Assembly: GCA_003277985.1 (NCBI GenBank)
Contig: QCHR01000011.1
Location: 1 to 44,440 of the forward strand
Reading direction: 5' to 3'
Origin: Prochlorococcus sp. AG-402-G06
Lineage (GTDB): Bacteria; Cyanobacteriota; Cyanobacteriia; PCC-6307; Cyanobiaceae
DNA: 44,440 nt
A model generated the notes under the pieces. The model was given only the letters and a program-made list of their open reading frames with translations. It was not told the DNA's origin and did no database searches. The position numbers were made by a program, and so were the translations under genes. This document shows positions 1-8,203 of this stretch, one piece after another (the stretch's first letter is position 1; every line of letters starts with the position of its first letter).

Positions 1-240
1 GGTGGATCAAATTCACATATTATTGTTGAAGAGGTATTCAAGCTAATAAATAGAGCTTGTATAATAGTAATACCACTCATATCATTAAAATCTATATCAA
101 GATTAGAGTCGATTTTAAAGCCTAAAGTACACAAGTTATCTATTAGTCAACATCAATCATATAGAGGTGTAAGTATTGGAGAAGACATAAGATTATCGCC
201 ACTAAATCCTGTTTTTATTTTGAAAGGTGAAATTCAATAA
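1..240 (+). CDS. 3' end of an unrecognised protein gene (partial)
   Basis: Reading frame 1 is open from the window edge to a TAA at 238-240 and gives 79 residues. The start lies outside the window. The fragment has a hydrophobic segment (ACIIVIPLISL), then a basic/polar stretch, and ends with a run like RGVSIGEDIRLSPLNPVFIL. The compact end suggests a folded C-terminal domain, but I do not recognise the family and assign no function. It converges on nadK, with only 3 bases between the two stop codons, which fits a real gene end in a compact genome. The open frame alone is modest evidence because it is short. Confidence 0.6.
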   Translation, partial: GGSNSHIIVEEVFKLINRACIIVIPLISLKSISRLESILKPKVHKLSISQHQSYRGVSIGEDIRLSPLNPVFILKGEIQ

Positions 241-243
241 TTT

Positions 244-1152
244 TTAAGTTTTGTCAGGTTTCGCGACATGGGGTAGGCCCCAACCTAATTTATTTCTTAG
301 GACTTGAAAGAACTCATGGTCTGAAAGTCTAATGAACTTAACTGGATGATCACTTTTTCTAATTAAAACTCTATCCTCCGGCCATACATAACAGCCTGCA
401 CTACCATCTACTACCATCATTAATCTTTCAGGCGTGGCAGGAAAAACTGTTACCGGCTCTTCATTACTAAAGACAAGAGCTCTAGAGGCCAATGAATGAG
501 GAGATACAGGGGTAAGCTGCAAAACCGGACAATCAGGAGTAATTACTGGCCCTCCTGCACTTAATGAATAAGCAGTTGAGCCCGTTGGAGTAGAGAGAAT
601 TACACCATCTGCAGATATATCGACGGGCGCATGCCGACCAACAGAAATTTCAAAATGACACATACTTGTCATAGGTTCCCTATGTAATGCCATTTCATTG
701 AGGCAAAGAGCTTCCCATCTACATTGATCACCTCTCATAACACTTACTACTAGACTTGTTCTCTCCTCAATATTCCATTGTCTTGCAATTAAATGTTTGA
801 AAATCTTATCTATATCTGAAAGATACGCTTCAGCTAAAAACCCTAAATGTCCTGTATTTACAGTCAGTATAGGAATACCCAATGGTGCAGTTTGTCTTGC
901 TGCAGATAAAACAGTCCCATCCCCACCTAATACAACAGCAAACAAAATTGAATCATCAAAGCCATCAGGAATACACGAGTTATATCCTTGTGAACTCATA
1001 TATTGATCAGGATTAGTAAAACCTAATAAACCGCCTGCACTACTAACTCTGACAACTTCAAAACCAGAATCTTCTAGTTTCTTTTGAAAAGTTTTTGCTG
1101 TCATGACAGCAAGCTCTTTTCCGTCATTAACGATCAGTCCTACTCGGGGCAC
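244..1152 (-). CDS. nadK: NAD kinase
   Basis: NAD kinase phosphorylates NAD to NADP in the cytoplasm using ATP or polyphosphate, supplying the NADP pool needed for photosynthetic electron transport. The 302-residue protein carries the family GGDGT motif at residues 76-80, followed by the glycine-rich [10 protein letters not shown] segment, the LNE motif near residue 152 and the [21 protein letters not shown] block that lines the substrate pocket. Length and motif order match bacterial and cyanobacterial NAD kinases. It is on the minus strand 94 bases downstream of pheS, so the two may be co-transcribed. Cyanobacteria often carry two NAD kinase paralogues; which one this is cannot be told from the window. 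Confidence 0.96.
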   Translation of the reverse strand: MPRVGLIVNDGKELAVMTAKTFQKKLEDSGFEVVRVSSAGGLLGFTNPDQYMSSQGYNSCIPDGFDDSILFAVVLGGDGTVLSAARQTAPLGIPILTVNTGHLGFLAEAYLSDIDKIFKHLIARQWNIEERTSLVVSVMRGDQCRWEALCLNEMALHREPMTSMCHFEISVGRHAPVDISADGVILSTPTGSTAYSLSAGGPVITPDCPVLQLTPVSPHSLASRALVFSNEEPVTVFPATPERLMMVVDGSAGCYVWPEDRVLIRKSDHPVKFIRLSDHEFFQVLRNKLGWGLPHVAKPDKT

Positions 1153-1246
1153 CGATCATGCTTCACAAACTATTTATCAATATTAGCAATTAAATGTCAA
1201 TAAAATTTATTTAATACAATTAAAAGTTAATTCAAAATATCTAACT

Positions 1247-2254
1247 TTAAAATTGTTCTAAAAATCTGAGATCACTTGTATATAACTTTCTAATATCATC
1301 GACGCCATGTCGAACCATACAGAATCTTTCCACTCCAAGTCCAGCAGCAAAACCACTATATTTTTCTGGATCAACCCCTAATCCCTCCAGGACAGCAGGA
1401 TCTACCATCCCGCAACCCATAACTTCTAACCATTTACCTCTCCATTGAACATCAACTTCTGCTGATGGCTCCGTAAAGGGGAAATAACTTGCTCTGAATC
1501 GAATAGGAAGATCTCCAAAAAAAGCTTTTAAGAACGCCATTACTGTTCCTCTTAAATGACTAAAGTCAAGCTTTTCATCAATTGCTAAGACTTCAATCTG
1601 GTGGAACACCGGCGAATGAGTAGCATCAACTGCATCTCTTCGGTAAACCCGACCAGGAGAGACAATTCTTACAGGAGGTTTTTTGCTTTCAAGACAACGA
1701 ATTTGAACAGGAGAAGTATGAGTTCTTAAAAGGTTTTCACCTCCCAAATAAAAAGTATCTTGCATATCTCTTGCAGGATGGTCAGGTGGAATATTTAGTG
1801 CCTCAAAATTGTAGTAATCATTTTCTATCTCAGGTCCTTCTGAAACTTGGTATCCAAGACCTAAGAAAAGATCAATTATTTGCTCACCAGTTGTTATTAA
1901 GGGATGCCGATGACCTTGAGAGATTCCTTTTGGAGGAGCTGTAACATCTATAGTTTCTTTTATTAATATCTGAGTTAAAGCTTGAGTTTTTAAAATCTCA
2001 AGCTTTTCCTTTATTAATTCTTGCAATTGAGTTTTTAAAACGTTCGCTCTTTGACCAATCAAAGGTCTTTCCTCATCAGAAAGATTTTTCATCCCTCCCA
2101 ATAGAAGTGAGAGTTTTCCTTTCTTCCCAAGGAAACTTAACCTTGATTTCTCTATTGATTCAGAATTTTCAGCAGCAGAAATTTCTTTTGCAGCCTCGCT
2201 TTCAAGAATCTCAAGCTCATTAATGAGCTGTTTTAGGGACAATGTTGAACTCAA
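1247..2254 (-). CDS. pheS: Phenylalanine-tRNA ligase alpha subunit
   Basis: PheS is the catalytic alpha subunit of the alpha2-beta2 class II phenylalanyl-tRNA synthetase. The 335-residue protein has an N-terminal coiled-coil (about 1-90) used for tRNA binding. The class II core follows: motif 1 around [22 protein letters not shown], the [12 protein letters not shown] segment, motif 2 with [21 protein letters not shown], and motif 3 with [18 protein letters not shown] near the end. Length matches the family. The beta subunit gene pheT is not in the window, so the two subunits are unlinked here. The gene is divergent from surE, with 67 bases between the start codons that presumably hold both promoters. 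Confidence 0.97.
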   Translation of the reverse strand: MSSTLSLKQLINELEILESEAAKEISAAENSESIEKSRLSFLGKKGKLSLLLGGMKNLSDEERPLIGQRANVLKTQLQELIKEKLEILKTQALTQILIKETIDVTAPPKGISQGHRHPLITTGEQIIDLFLGLGYQVSEGPEIENDYYNFEALNIPPDHPARDMQDTFYLGGENLLRTHTSPVQIRCLESKKPPVRIVSPGRVYRRDAVDATHSPVFHQIEVLAIDEKLDFSHLRGTVMAFLKAFFGDLPIRFRASYFPFTEPSAEVDVQWRGKWLEVMGCGMVDPAVLEGLGVDPEKYSGFAAGLGVERFCMVRHGVDDIRKLYTSDLRFLEQF

Positions 2255-2321
2255 TGAATTCCAATCTCGAGTACTAGTTTAATCGGCAACCTGTCCCAGT
2301 TCTAAAAACCAATAGCTAAAA

Positions 2322-3110
2322 ATGAAACCATTGAGAATTTTAATTAGTAATGATGATGGAGTTTTTGCCGAAGGGATAAGAACACTTGCTTCATCTGCAG
2401 TGAACAGAGGACATAAAGTTACTGTCGTTTGTCCAGATCAAGAAAGATCCGCAACTGGCCATGGATTAACTTTACATTCGCCAATCCGCGCTGAAAAAGC
2501 AGACGAATTATTCGGGGAAGGTATTAAAGCTTGGGGATGTAGTGGTACCCCTGCTGATTGCGTCAAACTAGCTCTTAATGAACTTCTTGATCAAAAGCCA
2601 GATTTAATCCTTTCTGGAATTAATCATGGGCCTAATCTTGGTACGGATATTTTTTGCTCAGGAACCGTTGCTGCTGCTCTTGAGGGGACTTTGGATGGGA
2701 TCCCATCTATTGCAGTAAGCATTGCAAGTTTTCAGTGGAAAAGTTTTAATTTCGCTGGGAAGTTAGCCTTAAATATTGCTGAGAAAGCAATTCAACAAAG
2801 TTGGCCAAAGAACTTACTCCTAAATTTAAACATTCCCCCTTGTGAAGAAAAAGAAATGGGGGATTTAGTTTGGACAAGACTTTCAATCAGACAATACGAA
2901 GAGCAATTCATACGCAGGATCGATCCAAGAGGTAACACTTATTTTTGGATGGCTGGGGAGGCAGTAAAAGATCTTCAATCGGCTGGAGAGGGACCTAAAG
3001 AATGGCCAAGTGATGTTTCTCAAATAGCTTTATGCTCTCCTTCGTTAACCCCAATTCAACCTGATCTTTTTTGGAGAGGGAATCTTGATGACTTGCCAAA
3101 CTTAATATAA
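2322..3110 (+). CDS. surE: 5'/3'-nucleotidase SurE
   Basis: SurE is a metal-dependent nucleoside 5'/3'-monophosphate phosphatase of the survival-protein family, active in the cytoplasm. The N-terminus ISNDDG (residues 8-13) holds the paired aspartates that bind the metal. The [11 protein letters not shown] segment carries the conserved serine, and [26 protein letters not shown] carries the conserved asparagine and glycine-rich motif. The 262-residue length is typical. It is divergent from pheS upstream and ends 3 bases before the stop codon of the convergent DUF3611 gene. The physiological role in cyanobacteria is not established; nucleotide salvage in stationary phase is the usual suggestion. 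Confidence 0.95.
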   Translation: MKPLRILISNDDGVFAEGIRTLASSAVNRGHKVTVVCPDQERSATGHGLTLHSPIRAEKADELFGEGIKAWGCSGTPADCVKLALNELLDQKPDLILSGINHGPNLGTDIFCSGTVAAALEGTLDGIPSIAVSIASFQWKSFNFAGKLALNIAEKAIQQSWPKNLLLNLNIPPCEEKEMGDLVWTRLSIRQYEEQFIRRIDPRGNTYFWMAGEAVKDLQSAGEGPKEWPSDVSQIALCSPSLTPIQPDLFWRGNLDDLPNLI

Positions 3111-3113
3111 AAA

Positions 3114-3677
3114 TTAGTTTTTCCTAAAAATCCTTTGTAATAACCATAAAGAAAAAATCAGACCAATCAAGTGGGCAAATAAAACTTGAGTATTACTCAA
3201 AACAGAAAGCATTTCTAAAGAAGTAATTGGATAATTTTCCATTGCTCTCATGCCTGTTCCAATGGAAATTCCGGGTGCTTGCATTGAAGCCTGCACGAAC
3301 AAAGCACCTGCTAAAGATTGATATCCGACCGACGAAAAAACTAGTCCGACCAAATCGACAATCAATCCCCTCTTGAGTAAACGACTTGTTTCACCTCTAC
3401 TTGGACGTGCTTCGCTGGCTAAAGCCCTGCCAGTCTTTACTATCAACCAGCCTTGCCAGAGGCTAAATAGCAATAAAATGAATGCCAATGTTGTGAGAGA
3501 CAAACCTGGCCCTAAGCCCAATGCTCTCTCTGAATTTCTAGCTAAACTACTTCCAACATTGTTGAACAACAAAACACCCACTACCACTACACCTAAAATT
3601 GTTTGAATCCAAAACCGAAGCCAACCAATTCTTCTCATCCCTAGAGAAAGCAATTGAAAGTCGCGTTGATCTGCCAT
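3114..3677 (-). CDS. DUF3611-like membrane protein
   Basis: The protein is of unknown function and resembles the DUF3611 family of cyanobacteria and plastids. With the ATG at 3677 it is 187 residues and starts MADQRDFQLLSLGMRRIGWL. An upstream ATG at 3719 would add 14 hydrophobic residues but would overlap the divergent ribF start, so I prefer the internal start. Four hydrophobic segments are visible: one after RRIGWLRFWIQ, one around LSLTTLAFILLLFSLWQGW, one around LIVDLVGLVFSSVGY, and one at the C-terminus (VLFAHLIGLIFSLWLL). This suggests a four-helix inner or thylakoid membrane protein. The family assignment is from memory of sequence character and is moderately sure; membrane location is well supported. 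Confidence 0.8.
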   Translation of the reverse strand: MADQRDFQLLSLGMRRIGWLRFWIQTILGVVVVGVLLFNNVGSSLARNSERALGLGPGLSLTTLAFILLLFSLWQGWLIVKTGRALASEARPSRGETSRLLKRGLIVDLVGLVFSSVGYQSLAGALFVQASMQAPGISIGTGMRAMENYPITSLEMLSVLSNTQVLFAHLIGLIFSLWLLQRIFRKN

Positions 3678-3704
3678 CACGATGAATAAGGCGATAAACC
3701 AAAT

Positions 3705-4658
3705 TTGCCATCTAAGCACAAAAATTGCACGTTTATCTTGATTCCTCTCTGTGCTCCTGAAAATGCAAAACTACCTACAGCACTAGCGTTAGGTAGTTTC
3801 GATGGTCTTCACTTAGGTCATAAAAAAGTAATAAAAGCTATCGTAAAAGAACCAATTGGTATCCCAACAGTTGTAAGTTTCTGGCCTCACCCACGTGAAG
3901 TTCTATTCGGAGAGTCAAGATTAAGATTAGATTTACCAAATGAAAAAACACTCCTGCTCGAGCCACTCGGAATAGAACAATTAGTTTTGGTTCCTTTTAA
4001 TAAAACTCTTGCTTCTAAAAATGCTGAGACATTTGTATATGAAATTTTAGTAAAAACTCTTCATGCTAAACACATAGCAGTTGGAGAGAATTTTAGGTTT
4101 GGACGCAATAGAGAAGGTGATATTTCTACTTTAGAAAAGATAGGTGCATCTCTAGGAATAAAGATTTCTATTATTCCTATCCTTGAAGACAATCATGGTC
4201 GAATTAGTAGTAGCAGAATACGAAAAGCGCTCAAAGACGGTGATTTAAAACATGCCAAATATCTGCTGAAGCGTCCTTATACCTTTAGAGGGACGGTGGA
4301 GAAAGGGAGAGGTTTAGGTAAGAAAATTGGATGGCCAACAGCAAATATAAAAATAGATGGACGAAAATTTCTTCCATCATTGGGGGTTTATGCAGCTTGG
4401 GCTTCCATCGCAAACAAAAAAGAACGTTTCTTAGCAGTCATGAATATGGGCCCTCAGCCTACTATTGATCCAAACTCCCTATCAGCAGTAGAAGTTCACC
4501 TTCTTGACAAAGAAATCAACCTATTAGGACATGAGTTAATCATTGAACCTGTGCATAGAATTAGACTTCAAAAAAAGTTTGAAAGCATTGAGGCGCTGAG
4601 CCAACAAATAAAATCAGATGCAATGTTAGCAAAAGAAATATTGACAAAAAAACTCTGA
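3705..4658 (+). CDS. ribF: Bifunctional riboflavin kinase/FAD synthetase
   Basis: RibF phosphorylates riboflavin to FMN and adenylates FMN to FAD. The N-terminal FAD synthetase half (about 25-180) shows the nucleotidyl-transferase signature GSFDGLHLGH, then SFWPHPREVLF, GENFRFGRNREGD and the ISSSRIR motif. The C-terminal riboflavin kinase half (about 190-315) shows GRGLGKKIGWPTANI, LGVYAAWA and the NMGPQPT and EVHLLD segments. The total of 317 residues is normal. The first about 25 residues are poorly conserved in character and overlap the upstream extension of the divergent DUF3611 gene, so the true start may lie slightly downstream. It ends 2 bases before a tiny convergent ORF at 4661-4753. 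Confidence 0.95.
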   Translation: MPSKHKNCTFILIPLCAPENAKLPTALALGSFDGLHLGHKKVIKAIVKEPIGIPTVVSFWPHPREVLFGESRLRLDLPNEKTLLLEPLGIEQLVLVPFNKTLASKNAETFVYEILVKTLHAKHIAVGENFRFGRNREGDISTLEKIGASLGIKISIIPILEDNHGRISSSRIRKALKDGDLKHAKYLLKRPYTFRGTVEKGRGLGKKIGWPTANIKIDGRKFLPSLGVYAAWASIANKKERFLAVMNMGPQPTIDPNSLSAVEVHLLDKEINLLGHELIIEPVHRIRLQKKFESIEALSQQIKSDAMLAKEILTKKL

Positions 4659-4660
4659 AT

Positions 4661-4753
4661 TTAAGTAATTGTGGGATAAGCGTTAGATAATCCCCAGACA
4701 ACAAATAAACCTATGCCACCCAACAAAAAAACTCCCCAAATTAGCACTGTCAT
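4661..4753 (-). CDS. Candidate 30-residue single-helix membrane protein
   Basis: A short minus-strand frame with ATG at 4753 and TAA at 4661-4663 encodes 30 residues, beginning MTVLIWGVFLLGGIGLFVVW and ending NAYPTIT. Almost the whole protein is one transmembrane helix with a short polar tail, the form of the small subunits of cyanobacterial photosynthetic complexes. A purine-rich GAGAAC lies just before the ATG. An in-frame upstream ATG at 4795 would extend it to 44 residues with a polar N-terminus. It sits tail-to-tail with ribF. I do not recognise it as any specific Psa, Psb or Pet subunit, and a chance ORF is not excluded. Confidence 0.5.
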   Translation of the reverse strand: MTVLIWGVFLLGGIGLFVVWGLSNAYPTIT

Positions 4754-4815
4754 ATTGTTCTCAGAATCATTTTCCACAATAAAATTTAAATACATATCAT
4801 CTAACAAAGGATGAC

Positions 4816-5862
4816 ATGAAATCAATGCCTGTCACCCCTCCAACTGATAATCGTATTGCGCAATTAATTGACGCGAACCTTGATCGTGCTAGAGAAGGGC
4901 TTCGAGTTATGGAAGATTGGTGCAGATTTGGTTTAAAGAGAAGTGATTTTTCTATTCAAATCAAAGATTGGAGGCAACAATTAGGAGTTCATCACCACAA
5001 CATTTATCGAAAAGCAAGGCTTACATCCAACGACCCAGCCATGGGAGTTTCACATCCGTTACAAAAAGTCAGATCAACCCCACAAGCTGTATTTATTGCG
5101 AACTCATCCAGAGTTCAAGAAGCCTTAAGAGTAATAGAGGAATTTACTCGAATAACAGATCCTAAGCTTTGTGAAATAGCCACCAAAATCAGATACGAAA
5201 CTTATGAAATCGAGATAAAAGTGCTTAATACAACAGAAGGTATTAATAAAAGACAAACTCTAAAAGATTGTTCCTTATATTTAATAACAACAAATAGTAG
5301 AGACCTCGAAGAAATTGTTCTTCAGTCTCTAAAAGCTGGTGTAAAAATAGTCCAATACAGAGAGAAACTTTTGAACGATATGGAAAAAGTTTCACAAGCA
5401 AAATGCTTAGCCTCTCTTTGTAAAAAATACAATTCACTATTTATAGTCAATGATCGTATCGATATCGCACTTGCTGTTGACGCCGATGGGATTCATTTAG
5501 GACAAGAAGACATCCCACCAAAAATCGCAAGAGAGCTTCTAGGTCCTGAAAAAATTATTGGCCGAAGCACACACTGCCTTGAAGACATAAAAGATGCCGA
5601 AGTGGAAGGCTGTGATTATATTGGTATAGGACCAATATTTGACTCAAAAACAAAAAAGCAACTAAATCCAATTGGAGTTAACTACCTTAAGAAGGGATTA
5701 AATGAAACTCTCCTACCGGCTTTTGCTATTGGGGGAATTAATAGCTCAAATATCAACGAATTAAACAAAATAAATAATCTACGCATAGCCGTTTCAGATG
5801 CAATCATTAATTCAACCAACCCCTTTTCAAAAACTCAAGAGCTTCTCAAATTTTTAGCATGA
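4816..5862 (+). CDS. thiE: Thiamine-phosphate synthase with N-terminal extension
   Basis: ThiE joins hydroxymethylpyrimidine pyrophosphate to carboxythiazole phosphate to make thiamine phosphate. The TIM-barrel ThiE domain occupies about residues 150-348, with LYLITTNSRDLEEIVLQSLKAG, VKIVQYREK, LFIVNDRIDIALAVDADGIHLGQEDIP, IIGRSTH, YIGIGPIF and LPAFAIGGIN. About 140 residues precede it, beginning NRIAQLIDANLDRAREGLRVMEDW and helical in character. This extension is known in cyanobacterial ThiE but absent from the roughly 210-residue enterobacterial enzyme. A possible ribosome site AAAGGA lies 4 bases before the ATG at 4816; an ATG at 4825 is also possible. The stop codon overlaps the thiS start in an ATGA arrangement, so the two are translationally coupled. 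Confidence 0.96.
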   Translation: MKSMPVTPPTDNRIAQLIDANLDRAREGLRVMEDWCRFGLKRSDFSIQIKDWRQQLGVHHHNIYRKARLTSNDPAMGVSHPLQKVRSTPQAVFIANSSRVQEALRVIEEFTRITDPKLCEIATKIRYETYEIEIKVLNTTEGINKRQTLKDCSLYLITTNSRDLEEIVLQSLKAGVKIVQYREKLLNDMEKVSQAKCLASLCKKYNSLFIVNDRIDIALAVDADGIHLGQEDIPPKIARELLGPEKIIGRSTHCLEDIKDAEVEGCDYIGIGPIFDSKTKKQLNPIGVNYLKKGLNETLLPAFAIGGINSSNINELNKINNLRIAVSDAIINSTNPFSKTQELLKFLA

Positions 5863-6077
5863 ACTTAAAAATTAACGGTGAACTTAAAACTATTGATAAC
5901 TCTAATGAATATTTTCTACTGGAAGATTTACTTGACCACTTAGGTTACAAACCTCAGCTAGTTGTAGTTGAGTTAAATGGTGAAATAATTAGCCCAAAAG
6001 TTTGGATAAATACAAAAGTAAAAAATGGTGATTGCTTAGAGGTTGTGACAATTGTTGGTGGAGGTTCCTACAGTTAA
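5859..6077 (+). CDS. thiS: Sulfur carrier protein ThiS
   Basis: ThiS is a ubiquitin-fold protein whose C-terminal glycine is adenylated and thiocarboxylated to donate sulfur to the thiazole ring of thiamine. The 72-residue protein shows the family features: an N-terminal beta strand, LLEDLLDHLGYKPQLVVVELNGEIISPKVW, GDCLEVVTIVGGG. It overlaps thiE by 4 bases, so the pathway context supports the call. Oddly, the C-terminus does not stop at the diglycine: it reads VGGG followed by SYS. In the enterobacterial protein the glycines are terminal. Either the tail is trimmed before activation or the local ThiF tolerates it; the sequence alone does not decide. Confidence 0.92.
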   Translation: MNLKINGELKTIDNSNEYFLLEDLLDHLGYKPQLVVVELNGEIISPKVWINTKVKNGDCLEVVTIVGGGSYS

Positions 6078-6096
6078 TTAAATCTGATAAAAATAA

Positions 6097-7062
6097 GTGT
6101 TCAATTTTACTCGCTTTAACTGGTTGGGAAGAAAAAGATTTTTTTCTTTTCTAGTTATTTCTTCAATAATTTCCTCTTTTTTATTTTTCAATCCCGACCA
6201 GGTGCTAGCGGCTAGTGGAGGACGCATCGGTGGTGGAAGTTTTCAGTCACCTTCATTGCCACGAAGCCAAAATTACGGAGGCTATGGAGGCAACAACTTT
6301 CGAGGCTATGGAGGTGGATACAGAGGCGGTGGTATTGGCTTTCCTTTCTTATTGCCAATATTTGGCTTTGGTGGTGGTGGGATTTTTGGGTTTTTAATAC
6401 TCATGTCAATTGTTGGCGTGATTGTTAATTCATTTAAAAACTCTTCAAATTTTTCCAACTCAAGCAATAACTCAATAGTTCCTCAATCGGCAAACCCATC
6501 CAAAGTTTCTTTAATACAGTTTCAGATTGGCTTACTAGCAAGTGCAAAAGAGGTTCAAGTGAGGCTTAGAGAGCTTGCTTCCTCTTCAAATACCTCAACA
6601 TCATCTGGTCTTCAAAGAGTTCTTCAAGACACGACACTTGCCTTACTAAGGAAGCCTGAATTATGGGTCTATTCAAATCTAGAAGCAGGTTCCATTCCTT
6701 TTGCCTCCGCAGAATCAACATTTAATCGAATCTCAATAACTGAAAGAAGCAAATTAAAAGCTGAGCTCACATCAAACTATTCCGGCCAAGTATTGACATC
6801 AACAAATAATGAATCCCATCCTGGGGAATCAGATTCAACAAATGAATATATAGCTATTACGATTTTAGTAGCGACAAAAAAGGATTTAAGGCTAAACGAC
6901 TCCGCAAACAACGAGCAAATCACAGAGGCATTGAGAGTCTTAGGATCAATATCGTCAAATGACCTAATCGCTTTAGAAATTATCTGGCAACCTGACGGAG
7001 AAGGGGAAACTTTGAGAGAAGAAGAGCTAATAACTCAATACCCAAATCTTAAACATTTATAA
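6097..7062 (+). CDS. DUF1517-like exported glycine-rich protein
   Basis: The function is unknown; it resembles the DUF1517 family of cyanobacteria and chloroplasts. The 321-residue frame begins at a GTG (6097), preceded in frame by a stop. An N-terminal hydrophobic segment, FFSFLVISSIISSFLFF, followed by VLAASGGRIGG, looks like a signal peptide or anchor cleaved near residue 40. A glycine/tyrosine/arginine-rich low-complexity region follows (about 40-75), then a second hydrophobic helix (GGGIFGFLILMSIVGVIVN, about 92-112). The soluble domain (about 135-321) contains LIQFQIGLLASAKEVQ and LRVLGSISSNDLIALEIIWQP. It lies 19 bases after thiS on the same strand. No catalytic motif is apparent. Confidence 0.85.
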   Translation: MFNFTRFNWLGRKRFFSFLVISSIISSFLFFNPDQVLAASGGRIGGGSFQSPSLPRSQNYGGYGGNNFRGYGGGYRGGGIGFPFLLPIFGFGGGGIFGFLILMSIVGVIVNSFKNSSNFSNSSNNSIVPQSANPSKVSLIQFQIGLLASAKEVQVRLRELASSSNTSTSSGLQRVLQDTTLALLRKPELWVYSNLEAGSIPFASAESTFNRISITERSKLKAELTSNYSGQVLTSTNNESHPGESDSTNEYIAITILVATKKDLRLNDSANNEQITEALRVLGSISSNDLIALEIIWQPDGEGETLREEELITQYPNLKHL

Positions 7063-7186
7063 AGTCAGTGTCCTAAGTAACCAAAAACCTCATTTCTTTA
7101 TATTTTTTTCATCTTATTTACGTAAAGAAGCGTCAAAAAATATACAAATAAGAGTTAGCATTCCGTGACAGTTATTTAGATCAGAA

Positions 7187-7354
7187 GTGTCGGCTTCTTC
7201 GCAACCAGAACCTCGTTCAATGAAATGGGAAAGCTCAGGGGAGCTAGCTCAAAGAGATTTATCAGAATTAGTTACTCGTCTTCTCGATGTTGAATCGAGC
7301 AACAATAGTGATGAGTTAACAAGACTGGGTAGCAAATATGACGAAGAATCTTAA
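7187..7354 (+). CDS. Small unknown protein, 55 residues
   Basis: A GTG-initiated frame ending at TAA 7352-7354 encodes 55 mostly polar residues. It includes RSMKWESSGELAQRDLSELV and ends in an acidic tail. The central part (about 17-37) looks like an amphipathic helix. The protein has no membrane segment or cysteine. The gene fills what would otherwise be a 490-base gap between two larger genes, on the same strand as the upstream DUF1517 gene. The codon composition reads like coding sequence rather than the very AT-rich spacer around it. I recognise no family; an internal ATG at residue 12 is an alternative start. Confidence 0.55.
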   Translation: MSASSQPEPRSMKWESSGELAQRDLSELVTRLLDVESSNNSDELTRLGSKYDEES

Positions 7355-7419
7355 GACTATACATACCCCCTTGCGCTCCTTGATTTAATAGCTCAACTTA
7401 AAAGAAAGATGTGAGTTAA

Positions 7420-7557
7420 ATGAGGAGAAAAACTATTCAATGGATAAACACCCCAGTTATTACTGAAGCTATATTCCGTTATGAGAAAGGGTTATTACCT
7501 AATTCGATGAAATTGTGGCTAGAACAGGTTCTAGAAATAAATTCAAATAAAGATTAG
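7420..7557 (+). CDS. Small unknown protein, 45 residues
   Basis: An ATG at 7420 opens a frame to TAG at 7555-7557 and encodes 45 residues starting MRRKTIQWINTPVITEAIFR. The protein is basic, carries two tryptophans (residues 8 and 33) and is predicted by eye to form two short helices. Its stop codon overlaps the convergent larB stop by 3 bases, an end-to-end packing that is common between real genes in compact genomes. No family is recognised. No clear ribosome site precedes the ATG. It could be a conserved picocyanobacterial small protein or a chance ORF. Confidence 0.5.
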   Translation: MRRKTIQWINTPVITEAIFRYEKGLLPNSMKLWLEQVLEINSNKD

Positions 7558-8201
7558 GCAAGTAAAATTCTAATAGCAGCCATTGCTGCACCATAACCAT
7601 TATCAATATTCACTACCAATAATCCTGGAGCACAGCTTGCAAGCATTCCTTCCAAAGCCGTTTTACCACCACCACTAATCCCATATCCAACTGAAACTGG
7701 AAGTCCAATAATTGGCTGAGGGATTAATCCAGCAAGTACCGTCGGTAAAGCTCCCTCCATGCCGGCACATGCAATAACTACTTTTGCTGATTTTATTTCT
7801 TCAAGCCTATCTAGAAGTCTGTGAAGACCTGCAACACCAATATCAATCAACAATTTAGTTTTTATTCCATGCAGATTCAACGCTATTTCTGCTTCAGAGG
7901 CCACTCCTACATCACTTGTTCCTCCAGTCAAAATAATTACTTCTTCCTCAGAAGAGGTACATTCCTTAAACTTCCCCATAGTTAAACAACCAGATATTTC
8001 ATGAAATTTTGCAGAAGGAAATTCAACTAAAAGTTTTTCTCCTTTTTCTTTGGAAAGTCTGGTCACTAAGGCAGTTTCAGATTTAAGTTGATATTTTTTC
8101 AATATTTCAGAAATTTGTTCAATTGTTTTATGCTCCCCCCATATAGCCTCAATAACACCGAGTCGACTTCGCCTCTGAAAATCAATAATTGATTGATTCA
8201 T
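7554..8201 (-). CDS. larB: LarB/CpmA-family AIR-carboxylase-like protein
   Basis: The protein is 215 residues. The C-terminal half has the PurE-like fold signatures of LarB: ILTGGTSDVGVASEAE, then DIGVAGLHRLLDRL, VVIACAGMEGALPTVLAGL, GLPVSVGYGIS and NIDNGYGAA. LarB makes pyridinium-3,5-biscarboxylate mononucleotide, the first step of the nickel-pincer cofactor. The cyanobacterial homologue CpmA was described as a circadian phase modifier in Synechococcus. No larC or larE is seen nearby, so the in vivo role here is unclear. It is the last gene of a minus-strand run with the TIGR03792-like gene, only 2 bases upstream, and ispF, which implies one operon. Confidence 0.9.
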   Translation of the reverse strand: MNQSIIDFQRRSRLGVIEAIWGEHKTIEQISEILKKYQLKSETALVTRLSKEKGEKLLVEFPSAKFHEISGCLTMGKFKECTSSEEEVIILTGGTSDVGVASEAEIALNLHGIKTKLLIDIGVAGLHRLLDRLEEIKSAKVVIACAGMEGALPTVLAGLIPQPIIGLPVSVGYGISGGGKTALEGMLASCAPGLLVVNIDNGYGAAMAAIRILLA

Positions 8202-8203
8202 CT

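Noticed and set aside
6270-6400. Glycine-codon repeats possibly marking a mobile or phase-variable tract
   Set aside because: The repeats are an in-frame Gly/Tyr/Arg-rich linker of the DUF1517 protein, common in that family.
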